Source: Mytilus edulis
Lineage: Eukaryota > Mollusca > Bivalvia > Mytilida > Mytilidae
DNA: 64,000 nt
Reading direction: 5' to 3'
NCBI RefSeq assembly: GCF_963676685.1
Contig: NC_092356.1
Span: forward strand, 40,821,601-40,885,600
Positions 25,601-35,544 of the stretch are shown in pieces (position 1 is the first letter of the stretch; every line of letters starts with the position of its first letter). Under the pieces are notes generated by a model. That model had not been told where the DNA came from. It saw only the letters and a list, made by a program, of their open reading frames with translations, and made no database searches. The position numbers and the translations under genes were made by a program.

Positions 25601-28600
25601 AATCAAGGACAGTTCAAGAAAGTTATTAAAATTTTAAAAACTTTAACCAAAGAGTCAATGTAATGTTTCCTGGCAGAAAAACTAAGTCCCTTTACGAGTA
25701 TAATACAGAAAAACAGGATTTTTTTTTACAAAATTTATGATAGTTTAAGACAGTTATTAAAACACCTGAAAAATTTCAACATTTTCAGTTGACTGTATGT
25801 TCTCAAGGTTACACGTCATTTTTGTTTAATTTTCAACAACTATTTGCATAATATTCCAAGTTTCAGACCTTTTACTGCTGTTTGGTCTTTAAGTCATTTG
25901 CACATCTTAACAGTAGCTTAGTTACAACTGGAATAAAGTAAAATGAGATCAATGAAAACTATTTTTAGGAACCAGTAAAATTTTACCACATTTTAGGTAC
26001 CAAAAGATTCTCTTAAAGCTTAACACCTAAAATCTTAAAGGCCCTCATAGCTACAAATACATCATATGAGTAGAATATAAATACAACTGATTATTTGGGA
26101 TTTCTGAAATATATATTATATATACATATACCTTCAGGTAAAGTTTTTAATAGAGACTCTGTAATGCTGAGTTTTAACAGGAATCCTCTCAGTGACTCTT
26201 CCAGACGATACAAATATTTATCATTGCTAAAATAGAAAAGTAGAAATAAGGTGAAAAAAAATTGCATCTATATACATAAAAAGAATATCAGCTTTAAACA
26301 AGAATTTACTACAGCTGTCATATATATTTGATCTTTTAAAGATCCAAGACAACAGTTATTTCATACACCAATCATAGTTGACCTATATTGCTAGTAGTGA
26401 TTGAAAAACATAGACATAATTTGATATACAAGTGTGCATTAAAAGTATTATTCAAGCAAAATATATATGAATGTTACAACATCAACTATAATGTAAACCA
26501 TAGGAAAAATTGAAGAACCCACATTGTCACTGGAGAAATAAAATAATTGTAAGAAAAAAAATGTATAAGAAAACAAAAATGAATCATAATTTCCTGTCAA
26601 TATGCACATCTACATAGTATGTCCTTATTATCTACAAAGTTTCGTGAAATTCTGTGCGTGGTTTAAGAGAAGTTGCGATGATAAACTGTTGCAGTAGTAT
26701 ATTGATGCAAATAAGTTGAAAGGGGTATAACTCCTAGAAAAAAATTGAATCGTAATTTCCTGTCGATATGCACATCTACGAGAGTATGTCCTTATTTTCT
26801 ATCATCTGCATATTCAACCTATGTCTTCCCTGTTGAATTAATTTTTTAACCAAGATAACCTGTTCACATCGTATTTACCCTATATTTTGTGTTGGTCTGG
26901 CTACTTCAAAAACAAATCTTTCAGCAGGCTTGTGGTCAGGCGTAACAACTACAACTGTCACCTTAAAAACAGCATTTTCTTTTAGTAACAGACGAATGCT
27001 ATCGACAGTATTGGTAACATATGATAAAACTTCTGGATGGACACAGCTCTGAAAACAAAATATATATATCTTGTTAATACAGCATACATGAGTCGTACAA
27101 TGAGCTATATATTACTGAGGATTAATTCATTTTTTGTGGGTACCAATTTTCCAATTGATGAAAAATTTTATTTGTGGATATTTTATTTCATGGTACGGCC
27201 AAAGTCTGAATATATGCCTATAGAAAATGTGCTCTTTTGAAATTCCTGGTTCAGGTTAACCCCCTAAATCCAGAAAATTGATATCCCACAAATATTAACG
27301 AATCCAGAGTAATCACTTATATATATAAATAAATGATAAGATGATACCCAAAAGGCACCTATTTGAGTTTAAACACCTTCATTTATTCCATATTAGTTTA
27401 AATGTTGTGTGTGTAGATGTATTCTTATATAACTATTAGACTTTGATGGAAAGTTGTCTCATTATGTGTCCAAGGGCAATAACTTAGAATTTTTCTTATA
27501 AATATCTTTGAGATATAAAGCAAATGCCATGCAATTAAGAAATAATTCACAGGGGCGTGAACTTATACTGATTTTACCACAAGTTGGCCCTTTCTGCTAA
27601 ATATTTTACCAGAAAGGATACAAGCGAGGGGTAAAATATCTGCATGGACACAGATCTGAAAACAAAATATATATATCTTGAGTCGTACAGCGATCTATAT
27701 ATCTTGTTAATACAGCATACATGAGTCGTACAATGAGCTATACTGATTTTACCACAAGTTGGCCCTTTATGCTAAATATTTTACCACAAACAATACAAGC
27801 GAGGGATAAAATATCCTCATAAAGGGCAAACCAGTGGTAAAAATAGTATAAATTCAAGCCCCTATGAACTTTTTCTATTCTAATAGGACAGTAATTTTTT
27901 GGATGGAAGCACTCTAGATGAAGGCAAATATTTGCAGATCCAATAAATAAACAAACTATTATATAGACATAAAACTGAATAAGTGACATGCTTAAACTAT
28001 TTACAATACCGTATTTAGATCGGTCTGAATGAATTTAAGTGGCAATTTTACTAATATATGTAAAGAAAAAGGTTTATATCACATTTTAGCATTGTTTGTT
28101 TACATTTCCTTGTTCTAATGATTTTTGCTTTCACAATCGTACTATTTCCTGTAAAATGCTTTTATTCTTAAGTCATTGTTCAATGACGTTGAGTAGCTCA
28201 TTCATATAAAAATTTTGTCATTCAGGACAGTCTTTTTATAGCTTACCATACAAAATGGGTTTTGCTAATTGTTGAAGGCAGAACAGTGACCTATAGTTCT
28301 TTCATGTACATGTACGTCATTTGGCCTCTGATGAATTGTATTCTAATTTTATATCAAAATTATATCTCGTATTGTAGTTACAAAAAGTATGTTGCTTACT
28401 TTGACAGGAACATTGAATTTCTTTTTCTTTTCAAACACTCCAGCAGGGTAAAGTTCTCTTGTATAAAGTATACAGTGTATTGCCACCTCCAGAAACTCAC
28501 AAAATATGTCAGCTCCAACTGGAATGGAAATTATACATCAGATTCTTTTGAGGATAAGTTTTGACCTTCAATTTAACCTCTAAATAACTAGAGATGGATT

Positions 28601-31600
28601 AAGCATGAATTATGCATGTTCTATTCAGCTATTAAAAGAAAAAGAATGTCAACATTGAAAGTGAAACAAAGGTAAATCATTTGATTGACTGATTCTATCC
28701 ACAAATAATCATTCTTATACAGGAACAATTGCACAAGGTTCGATTTCTATTTCTGTTTATGTTTATATCATGTTATGTGACTGTTGTCAGTAGTTAATTG
28801 GATGGCGTCTAGACTAAAATACACACAGAACTCTGATATATATTATCAAGTATATGCATTCTTAACTGTTTATTTCAGACTTTTTTAATTTGGATATGTG
28901 TTTTAATTAGTATGTTATAAATCAAATATGAGAAATTGATTGAAATAGATGAACGGTGCAGTCTGGTGTATCCGCGCACCTAAGACTTATGACTTCACTT
29001 CATACAACTGATATAACCAATAAATGGATAATATTGTGTTAACACATTCATAACATACTTTTATTTTATAAAATCTTCTGTTTGTATGCTTTCACTCTCA
29101 ATATTTGTGAAATGTGTTTCCAAAATTAGGGAAACCCCTGTTCTGAGAGTTCCTCCAATGTCCGATGATTTTGCGCATACCTTCCAAAAATAGCTTATTT
29201 TGAATAATGGAAAGATTTTTTACTACGAAATAAAGCTGAATTTGAACCAAGCACACTGCCAAGGATGCAGAGCAAAAATTATTTCAATCTGATTTAAATT
29301 TGACTAAAATGAAACAAATTTTATCTGATGATGTAATTTTTTTAATGGAAATTGGCCAAATATTGTAAATCACGGGATTACAGTTATTATTCAACTCTTG
29401 AACTTATCAATTTTATTCTTATTTATCCCTTCCGAAGGCTAAAACAATAGTAAGAATGATTTTATTTGTGCTACTGTTTTGATATGACGAAATCAGCTAA
29501 TGCACGGTATCAACGGCCACGCGGACACCGGGGACTCCACTGAACAAGATTTTGACATCTATAATACCCCTTTAGGAGACAAATCAAACGCATAAATAAA
29601 GGCAACATAAAACATATCATATCCAAATTTCCACTGGCAACAGAAAAATTCTTCACTAGTAGATATCAAAGGACCAGAGTAATAACTCCAAATCAGACAG
29701 AATTGAATTTTGAACTCTTTTGACAACTTTATATGATATTTTTATAGCCTTATTAACCACATGTGGTGACTGTAGTAGATTGAACTGGTCTTTCTATTTG
29801 ACTCAGAAAAATATAAACCAATCTGTTTGGGACAACTCCCTCTGATATGTCCAAATAGAACATTTGAACAATCTTTTGGGCTTTGATCCCTTATTGAGGT
29901 AAATTATTTGTTTTTTTCTTAGCATCCATTTTGAGGAAATTGCAAAAAAATGCTTCTTTGGTTTAAAAATATTTTTTAAATTTAATATAATCATGATAAT
30001 AATGATAATGACCTTCTTTTCTGAATATAGCCCCATGATTCTATTGTTGACTACTGTTAGGGTTAGGTATAGTCTGGTCTGTGTTTAAGCTCCTAAATAT
30101 ATAGCTCTTTAAATGTGTTGATGATATTGGGTTGGTAGAACCTAATTTGAGCTTCAGATTGAGGATTGAGGTATCAGAGAGAAAAAAATGTCAATTTGAT
30201 CTTACAACAATCAGGTATCCTAAGAAGATTTATTTTGTTACTACGTGTTATCCCAACCAGTAACATAATTATACGAGGGTGGTAAAGGGTTATTTTCATG
30301 CAAAGTTTTCAGCCTTTTTATTTCATGGGATTTCTTGTTTTTCCGTTTTATTATTCGTTTTCTCGTGTTTGGTTTGACGTGTGTGCTTCGTGTTTCCCCT
30401 TATTTATTTTCCTTGTTTCGTGTCGGTACTAAATGGTACTCTTAATTTCTCATGCTTGTGTTGCATTTGAACTAAATTCAAGGCAGTTCGGGGGTTGTTT
30501 TAAATTATGTGTTCCCAGGCTTTTAAATTTAAATATATGAATATTTTTTTTCTTCTTCAAATCAGATTGAAACTAGCGGACACTAAGCAGGCCTCTACAA
30601 TCATGACAACAACTCTTTTTTCAACTTGTCCAGTAGGACAAGTACATACCAAAACTTACTTGTCCGAATGAAATTGTTACTTGTCCAAATTTTTTTTATG
30701 AAAAATACGCATTTTACATTTTAAGTTCATTAAAGTAAAACAAAACGAATTTAAACAATAGAACAGAATTGGATGCATTTCTTTTGAAATACTTTTCAAA
30801 AATATTAGTCAAGTACAACTTGTCATGGCACAGGACAGGTTCTACTTTTCATCAATGTCAGTCTCATCAGACTCATGAGGCACCATCTGATAGGCCTTTA
30901 CACTCATTGGATTTGTATCCTGTTGTTTTTAAGTTGAAAAAGGTGTATTCAAATGCAATCAATAAAAAGAAGAAGATATATATAAGGTCTGATTGCCAAT
31001 GAGACAACTCTCTGTAAGAGACCAAATGACACAGAAATTAACAACTATAGGTCACCATATTGCAAGTATTGTTTTTTTTCTACTTATGATCAAATATGAT
31101 TTTGTGAATTTTATGGTAAATAAAAAACAATATTTTTGTGAAAAAATACTGGTATGGTATTTATTATTATAAGGAACAGAATAAGGGAGCAAAATTAGGT
31201 ACTGATTTGTCTTGGTCCCGAAATGTCTCCTGCCTTGCCAAACTGTCTATCAATCATGTCTACTAAATATGTCTCATACGGTGCCAAACTGTCTGTTAAA
31301 CTTGGAGCTGAATCTTTCCAAGTGACAACTGTCCTGTAAAGTTACCTTATCTACAAAGCGCATCATTGATTCGGATCAGTAAGACTGGTTTCCTAGAATA
31401 GTATACCTTTTACCTGTTAAAAAGTGCCTGACAAAGAACCAGTTAAAAATTATCGATTGCAAGTAAACATGTTGAAGAAAAAGGTTTTGCATTTGAATAA
31501 ACAGAAAACAGAAACATGTCAAATTAATTTTTGTTTTTTGTTTATAATTATACTTTGTTCATCAAAGTTAGATGAAATTTGTTTTCTGCAGAATAATTGT

Positions 31601-32150
31601 ACTTGTCGCGACGGACAAGCGTGATACAGCTTTTACTTGTCCGACCTTTTTTCTCTCTGGTACCGGACAATCGGACAAGCGTTATTGTCGAGGCCTGCTA
31701 AGAGTTGACCTCAGGGTCTTCATGACAATAAATAATGACTGCATGATCTACAAAAACTGATGAGTAAATAACTTCTAGTACATTATTCCTTGATATTTAC
31801 ACTGTACGTGCTACAAATTTTTATTTTTCGTGCAACGTTTTTGCGATTTTTATTTCACATGTTTCCGTGTTCATAGCCCCCTGTAGCACCCGCATATACT
31901 GTTCCCAGCCCTTACTCAGTTACGGTGTTAATATCTGTGTCATTTTGGTCTCTTGTGGAGAGTTGTCTCATTGGCAATAATACCATATCTATTTTTTCAA
32001 ATTAAAAAAAATAGGGAGCTCGAAAATATCAAGGGACAAAGTAACATTATGTTTTGCTGAAACTGGTCACCGTATGACGGTGGAATGTAGTCTGTTTGTT
32101 TAAACGAGATATATACTGTATGCATTTTGTGATTCTCCAATCTCTGTCAT
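19663..32150 (-). CDS. MAD2L2: MAD2L2 / REV7, HORMA-domain protein, seven exons
   Basis: REV7 binds REV3L in DNA polymerase zeta and REV1 in translesion synthesis, and is part of shieldin in break repair. Exons on the minus strand: 32150-32117 (candidate), 28518-28400, 27048-26879, 26226-26132, 23513-23440, 21391-21299 and 19698-19663. Every intron has GT-AG ends and the phases fit (1, 0, 2, 1, 0, 0), giving 206 residues against 211 in man. Diagnostic stretches: [20 protein letters not shown] and [10 protein letters not shown] (exon 2), [10 protein letters not shown] and [10 protein letters not shown] (exon 3), [13 protein letters not shown] (exon 4), [15 protein letters not shown] (exon 5), [20 protein letters not shown] (exon 6) and [11 protein letters not shown]-stop (exon 7). 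The C-terminal safety-belt part with the DFPWILADE tryptophan and the QLY of the REV1/REV3 face is present. It appears intact. Introns are 0.65 to 3.6 kb and full of repeats. Confidence 0.93.
19820..20345 (+). repeat. Dispersed repeat family R6, copy a (MAD2L2 side, overlapping intron 6)
   Basis: It begins 'gccatgagcacatgatac', continues with 'cctcattgtcatatcagaaa', and has two related halves ('tagagatccatacactt' and 'tagagatccattccctc') and 'ggacgacgacgcaaacaac'. The opening recurs at 46150-46240. Confidence 0.65.
20346..21298. other. MAD2L2 intron 6, remainder
   Basis: A+T-rich intron sequence with no further exon. A (TA)n tract lies at about 20662-20674. Confidence 0.5.
21392..23260. other. 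MAD2L2 intron 5, main part
   Basis: About 1.9 kb of A+T-rich sequence with no exon, no recognised repeat family and no long open frame. Confidence 0.5.
23261..23420. repeat. MITE-like palindrome in MAD2L2 intron 5
   Basis: Left arm 'agaataactaattaaag...gtgaccgaacaacac' and right arm complement 'agaataattaatggaagag...gtgaccgaacaacac' pair over roughly 60 bp each, with a short centre around 'atgcgctacacgcat'. The arms are imperfect but collinear. In the direction of transcription the palindrome starts about 20 bases after the exon 5 donor (23439-23438). Confidence 0.85.
23514..24029. other. MAD2L2 intron 4, left part
   Basis: No exon seen. A short R4-like piece ('ctgtctcaagtcaggagtc') lies near 23958. 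The 62-codon plus frame at 23633 has no support. Confidence 0.4.
24030..24152 (-). repeat. R3 family, copy c
   Basis: 'ctcattgttggaggccatac', 'gtgacctatagttgtcaac', 'gatggagagttgtcttctc' and 'caatcataccacatcttc', the nearly complete minus form of the family, in MAD2L2 intron 4. Confidence 0.8.
24530..24645 (+). repeat. Dispersed repeat family R8, fragment
   Basis: 'aaataaaggcaacagtagta', 'taccgctgttcaaaactcg' and 'aaactaaaactgagggaaac'. A reverse-orientation fragment occurs at 52905-52945 and the first few bases also at 29594. I recognise the family from mussel DNA. Confidence 0.6.
24893..25032 (+). mobile_element. Short MITE with GGATCC-type ends
   Basis: The left end 'caggggcagatcca' and right end 'tggatccgccactg' are near-perfect inverted repeats. 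The interior has a G run (24982-24990) and 'aattcaaatgcattgatt'. A second copy sits at 33535-33645. Overlapping short open frames (24749-25161) are spurious. Confidence 0.75.
25165..25790 (+). repeat. Tandem repeat, unit about 185 bp, roughly three copies
   Basis: Each unit carries 'cataaacaagcttctgtcc', 'aagtttggtagaaatcaagg', 'agaaagttattaaaact', 'aatgtaatgtttcctggcag' and 'aaaactaagtc', then a T run. It lies in MAD2L2 intron 4. Confidence 0.8.
26570..26800 (+). repeat. Tandem pair, unit about 167 bp
   Basis: 'gaatcataatttcctgtcaa' with 'tatgcacatctac' and 'tatgtccttattatc' at 26580 recurs as 'gaatcgtaatttcctgtcga' at about 26747. Intron 3 of MAD2L2. Confidence 0.7.
27100..27312 (+). mobile_element. 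Diverged copy of the 'tgtggattcatttatttt' MITE
   Basis: 'ggattaattcattttttgtg', 'ggtaccaattttcc', 'ggccaaagtctgaatatatg' and 'acgaatccagagt' align in order with the better copy at 60706-60918. MAD2L2 intron 2. The 67-codon frame that starts at 27037 is an artefact of this repeat. Confidence 0.7.
27549..27866. mobile_element. MITE with inverted ends carrying a copy of the MAD2L2 exon 3 splice acceptor
   Basis: The ends pair: left 'aggggcgtgaacttatactg' and 'ttttaccacaagttggccc', right 'gggcaaaccagtggtaaa' and 'agtataaattcaagcccct'. The left part is then repeated at 27741-27800. Between the two, 27643-27745 contains 'atggacacagatctgaaaac', 'aaaatatatatatcttg' and 'cagcatacatgagtcgtac', a near-copy of 27036-27110, which is the exon 3 acceptor of MAD2L2 and adjoining intron. 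Confidence 0.75.
27867..28254. other. MAD2L2 intron 2, remainder
   Basis: No exon or recognised repeat. An 83-codon minus frame (27738-27989) overlaps the MITE and is not credible. Confidence 0.4.
28255..28345 (-). repeat. R3 family, copy d
   Basis: 'ttttgctaattgttgaaggc', 'agtgacctatagttctttc' and 'cgtcatttggcctctgatg'. It ends about 55 bases from MAD2L2 exon 2. Confidence 0.65.
28519..30580. other. MAD2L2 intron 1, proximal part
   Basis: No exon recognised. A 32-codon plus frame at 29500-29595 is noticeably richer in G+C than its surroundings but runs into an R8-like piece ('gcataaataaaggcaac'). Other frames here are noise. Confidence 0.4.
30585..31700. mobile_element. Non-autonomous DNA element with 'agcaggcctc' ends and ACTTGTCC motifs
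   Basis: Inverted ends: 'agcaggcctctacaat' at the left and 'attgtcgaggcctgct' at the right. Subterminal 'acttgtcc' and 'ggacaagt/ggacaagc' occur in both orientations near both ends (30637-30700 and 31608-31680), like a transposase binding array. The interior holds an R3 copy (30985-31072). No transposase frame. It sits in MAD2L2 intron 1. Confidence 0.75.
30985..31072 (+). repeat. R3 family, copy e
   Basis: 'gattgccaatgagacaactc', 'agagaccaaatgacacagaa' and 'aactataggtcaccatat', a clear plus-orientation copy. Confidence 0.85.
31915..31992 (-). repeat. R3 family, copy f
   Basis: 'tgtgtcattttggtctcttg', 'tggagagttgtctcattggc' and 'aataataccatatct', between the TIR element and MAD2L2 candidate exon 1. 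Confidence 0.8.
32117..32150 (-). CDS. MAD2L2: Candidate first coding exon of MAD2L2
   Basis: Exon 2 begins in phase 1 without a Met, so an upstream exon is required. This one starts with ATG (A at -3), reads [11 protein letters not shown] plus one base, and ends A|gtatat, which supplies the needed phase; joining gives an Ile codon ahead of [12 protein letters not shown]. The length resembles the short N-terminal leader of the family. The leader is not conserved in sequence, so only transcripts can prove it. Confidence 0.5.
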
Positions 32151-32235
32151 GATGATTATTTCTAAATTATATTGGAAAAACTTCGTCTGCAAACTGGATG
32201 AAAGGGAGATAACAACTTCCGGTTTAAACAATACG
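32151..32235 (-). promoter_or_regulatory. Possible MAD2L2 5' UTR and promoter with an ETS-like site
   Basis: On the minus strand 'aaaccggaagttg' at about 32214-32226 contains CCGGAAGT, the consensus of ETS-family factors (GABP type), 65-75 bases ahead of the candidate ATG. Such sites are typical of TATA-less housekeeping promoters. The assignment depends on exon 1 being right. Confidence 0.3.
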
Positions 32236-32849
32236 ACCAATTACCATGTCATTAATATACAGAGTTGTATTCAGTAACGGCCTGTATTTCTCCTCGGATA
32301 TAGGCAAATAGATATGATTTGACTAACTATAGATTTTGATTGAAACCTCACTATACATACATATAAAGTATAGCATTCACACCATACTTGTTTTTCTATA
32401 TAGCTACAGTATCATTTATTAACATTAAAAAAAAAAAAATACAAGATATTTAACCAATTTGTCAAAAAATTAGACAATTTTGAAATTAAAACATTCATCT
32501 GTGATCAATAAACACAGATTCTTTTTTTCTTAAATAAGTCTAACACTATAGTTTAGAATTAATAATGTTTAGATCAAACGTATTTCAAAAAGAATTTTTG
32601 TATCTAAATAGTAAAATGATCAACTACAGGATACAAGTTCTTTTTTCCAGCATGAAAAAAAAAACACATTTGCTTCAGACGACAAATCACGGTTAGGTTT
32701 TGAATAATTTAAAGTCATTAAATACTGGTTTATTTAAAAGTTGTTAAAAAATATTTGTAATTCATCTTCCGGAGCGTTAATTTTTAGTTTGTATAAACGA
32801 CTGTTATATCGTCATAATCAAACTACGTTTTTAAGTCTATATTTTCACG
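32236..32849. other. No gene seen
   Basis: A+T-rich, with A and T homopolymers (for example 32427-32438). Confidence 0.4.
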
Positions 32850-32951
32850 GGCCATCGCACTTTAGCGTATGGAAGCATCGCACTTTAGCGTAGACCATCG
32901 CACTTTAGCGTGACCATCGTATTTTAGCGTCCCCATCGCACTTTAGAGTCC
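32850..32951 (+). repeat. Five copies of a 16-bp motif
   Basis: 'catcgcactttagcgt' occurs at 32853, 32876 and 32896 exactly, and with one or two changes at about 32915 and 32934, separated by 3-8 variable bases. It stands out from the A+T-rich background. Function unknown. Confidence 0.9.
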
Positions 32952-33534
32952 TACATATATATAACCAATCACTTCCTCTCAACAATTATATATCTAAACT
33001 AAGATCTCAAATATTAAAAATTAGACAATGAATTATTCTCAATATATACATGGAATATACATTGACAAATGATCTAAGTTATTGTAATGAAAATTTTTAC
33101 AATTGAGCTGATGCAAAAGTACTAACAAGAAACTTTTGTTACTCATTACAACACAACTATATCTCTCATACTAATTATTATGTCAACAAAGCGTACAGAT
33201 GAACGATAGTAGTAGGCTATTGTATGTCTCACCAAAAACACATCTGATACAACTTACCAACATTGAATCTGAGCAGCATAATATTGCTTGAAATATAAAA
33301 CATACGAAAATTATACGATCTGCATCAAGTGTATTTAACAAGTGTATTTAAATGATACTATGAAATTGTACAATAGAAAGACAAAAAATACAGACATTGT
33401 GTCCCACATATCATATGTAAATACTTGATACAAACGAAATATATTATACTAAAAGGACACAATTTACAGACAATTTGTCCCATTAGAATGTTTTAAATCT
33501 ATAAAGTTAATGATTAATTGTCAGTGTAAAACAT
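32952..33534. other. No gene seen
   Basis: A+T-rich. A short direct repeat ('ttgtcccacata' at about 33398 and 33474 in related context) is the only structure noted. Confidence 0.35.
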
Positions 33535-33645
33535 TGGTGGACCCAGAAGGTTGGAACCCCCTTTTCGACGATCAATGCATTTGAATAGGGACATATGGTT
33601 GGAACATTCCCCCCTTTTTTTCAAATGGCTGGATCCGCCCCTGTA
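33535..33645 (-). mobile_element. Second copy of the GGATCC-type MITE
   Basis: 'ttggtggacccagaaggttg' at the left and 'ggctggatccgcccctgt' at the right, with 'gatcaatgcatttgaatag' inside, match the copy at 24893-25032. Confidence 0.7.
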
Positions 33646-33984
33646 AAATTACAGTTTGAATTAAAGCAATGACATGCTTGTAATTTCATAAACTGATAAG
33701 ATCACTTAATTGTAAAAACACAGTTAAAGTAACAAGTGGAGTTTAGTGTGTGGTTGGCTTTCCTGAATTATAACACGAAATAGACATGCTGACAACAGCA
33801 TAATTCCTACCAAATTTGATTTGATATGAATAGATGCTTTTTTAACATTAACCATGAAGCTTGTATAGTTTAACATCGATGTTCGGTTCATTCACCCGTA
33901 GACTTTCTCCCTACCACAAGTTGTATATATAATCTTCTCTTAGTATCAATCTATCTTACTTTACTGATAACTCTACTTCATTTG
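33646..33984. other. No gene seen
   Basis: A+T-rich spacer before the minisatellite. Confidence 0.4.
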
Positions 33985-35275
33985 TCTATGGTGTTGTCTG
34001 TTTTCATTTTTGTCCTTGCTGTTGTCTGTTTTTATTTCTGCCCATGCTGTTGTCTGTTTTTATTTTAGTCCTTGCTGTTGTCTGTTTTTATTTCTGCCCA
34101 TGCTGTTGTCTGTTTTCATTTTTGTCCTTGCTGCTGTCTGTTTTAATTTCTGCCCATGATGTTGTCTGTTTTCATTTTTGTCCTTTCTGTTGTCTGTTTT
34201 TATTTCTGCCCATGCTGTTGTCTGTTTTTATTTTAGTCCATGGTGTTGTCTGTTTTTATTTCTGTCCATAGTGTTGTCTGTTTTAATTTTATGTCATTGT
34301 GTTGTCTGTTTTAATATTTGGTCATGGTCACAGGTGTTGGCTGTTTTCATATTTGTCCTTGCTGTTGTCTGCTTTTAGGCCATGCTGTTGTCTGTTTTAA
34401 TTTTTGTCCATGGTGTTGTATGTTTTTATTTTTGTCTTTGCTGTTGTCTACCTTTTTAGGCCAGGGTGCTGTCTGTTTTTATTTCTGTCTGTCCATGGTG
34501 TTGTCTGTTTTTATTTTTGTCCTTGCTGTTGTCTATTTTTAAAGCCATAGTGTTGTATGTTTTTATTTTTGTCTTTGCTGTTGTCTACCTTTTTAGGCCA
34601 GGGTGCTGTCTGTTTTTATTTTTGTCCATGGTTTTGTCTGTTTTTATTTTTGTCCATGGTTTTGTCTGTTTTTATTTTTGGCCTTGGTGCTGCCTGTTTT
34701 TTTTCATTTTTGACAATGTTATTGTCCGTTTTTTTAGGCCATGGTGTTGTCTTTTTTTATTTTTGTGCATGGTGTTGTATGTTTCTATTTTTATCCTTGC
34801 TGTTGTCTGTTTATTTTAGGCCATAGTGCTGTCTGTTTTTTTTAGGCCATGGTGCTGTCTGTTTTTATTTCTGTCTGTCCATGGTGTTGTCTGTTTTTAT
34901 TTTTGTCCTTGCTGTTGTCTTTTTTTTAAAGCCATGGTGTTGTATGTTTTTATTTTTGACCATGATGTTGTCTCCTTTTTATGCCATGGTGCTGTCTGTT
35001 TTAATTTCTGTCCATGGTGTTGTCTGTTTTTCGTTTTGTCCTTGCTGTTGTATTTTTTAAGGCCCTGGTGTTGTATGTTTTTATTTTTGACCATGATGTT
35101 GTCTCCTTTTTATGCCATGGTGCTGTCTGTTTTAATTTCTGTCCATGGTGTTGTCTGTTTTTCGTTTTGTCCTTGCTGTTGTATTTTTTTAAGGCCCTGG
35201 TGTTGTATGTTTTAATTTTTGACCATGATGTCTGTTTTTGTTTTTGTCCATGGTGTTGTATGTTTCAATTTTTGA
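33985..35275 (+). repeat. 28-bp minisatellite
   Basis: Units of about 28 bp, 'gctgttgtctgttttt' followed by 'atttctgcccat' or 'attttagtcctt', with variants and shortened units. Higher-order blocks appear: 34950-35085 and 35080-35220 are nearly the same. Stop codons are rare in the unit, so overlapping frames of up to 129 codons (Cys/Leu/Phe-rich) are by-products of the repeat, not genes. Confidence 0.95.
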
Positions 35276-35544
35276 AAAAAAAACCAATATACGTACAGAG
35301 AAAATACAAAACAAGTATATAATGAGCTATCATTTTATTGGAAAAGTCAAAATCCGGAACATGAACGTGTGAACATAAATGCGTTATTGAGTTTTTCAGC
35401 TGGCGCTAAGAGGAGAAGGAGGACACTCCCTTCCCAAAAACCACCACCACCATTAAGACCATCGAGAGAGCGAGAAAAATCAACTTGGAACCAATATTAA
35501 AATAAACTCCCTGAAAAAAAGAGAAAGAAAAAGAGAGAAGAATT

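Noticed and set aside
29500-29595. Short G+C-richer frame in MAD2L2 intron 1
   Set aside because: It is 32 codons, on the opposite strand to the gene, and runs into a dispersed R8-like repeat.
33985-35322. Overlapping plus-strand frames of 66-129 codons rich in Cys, Leu, Phe
   Set aside because: They follow the 28-bp minisatellite in several frames at once; hydrophobicity is a by-product of T-rich units.
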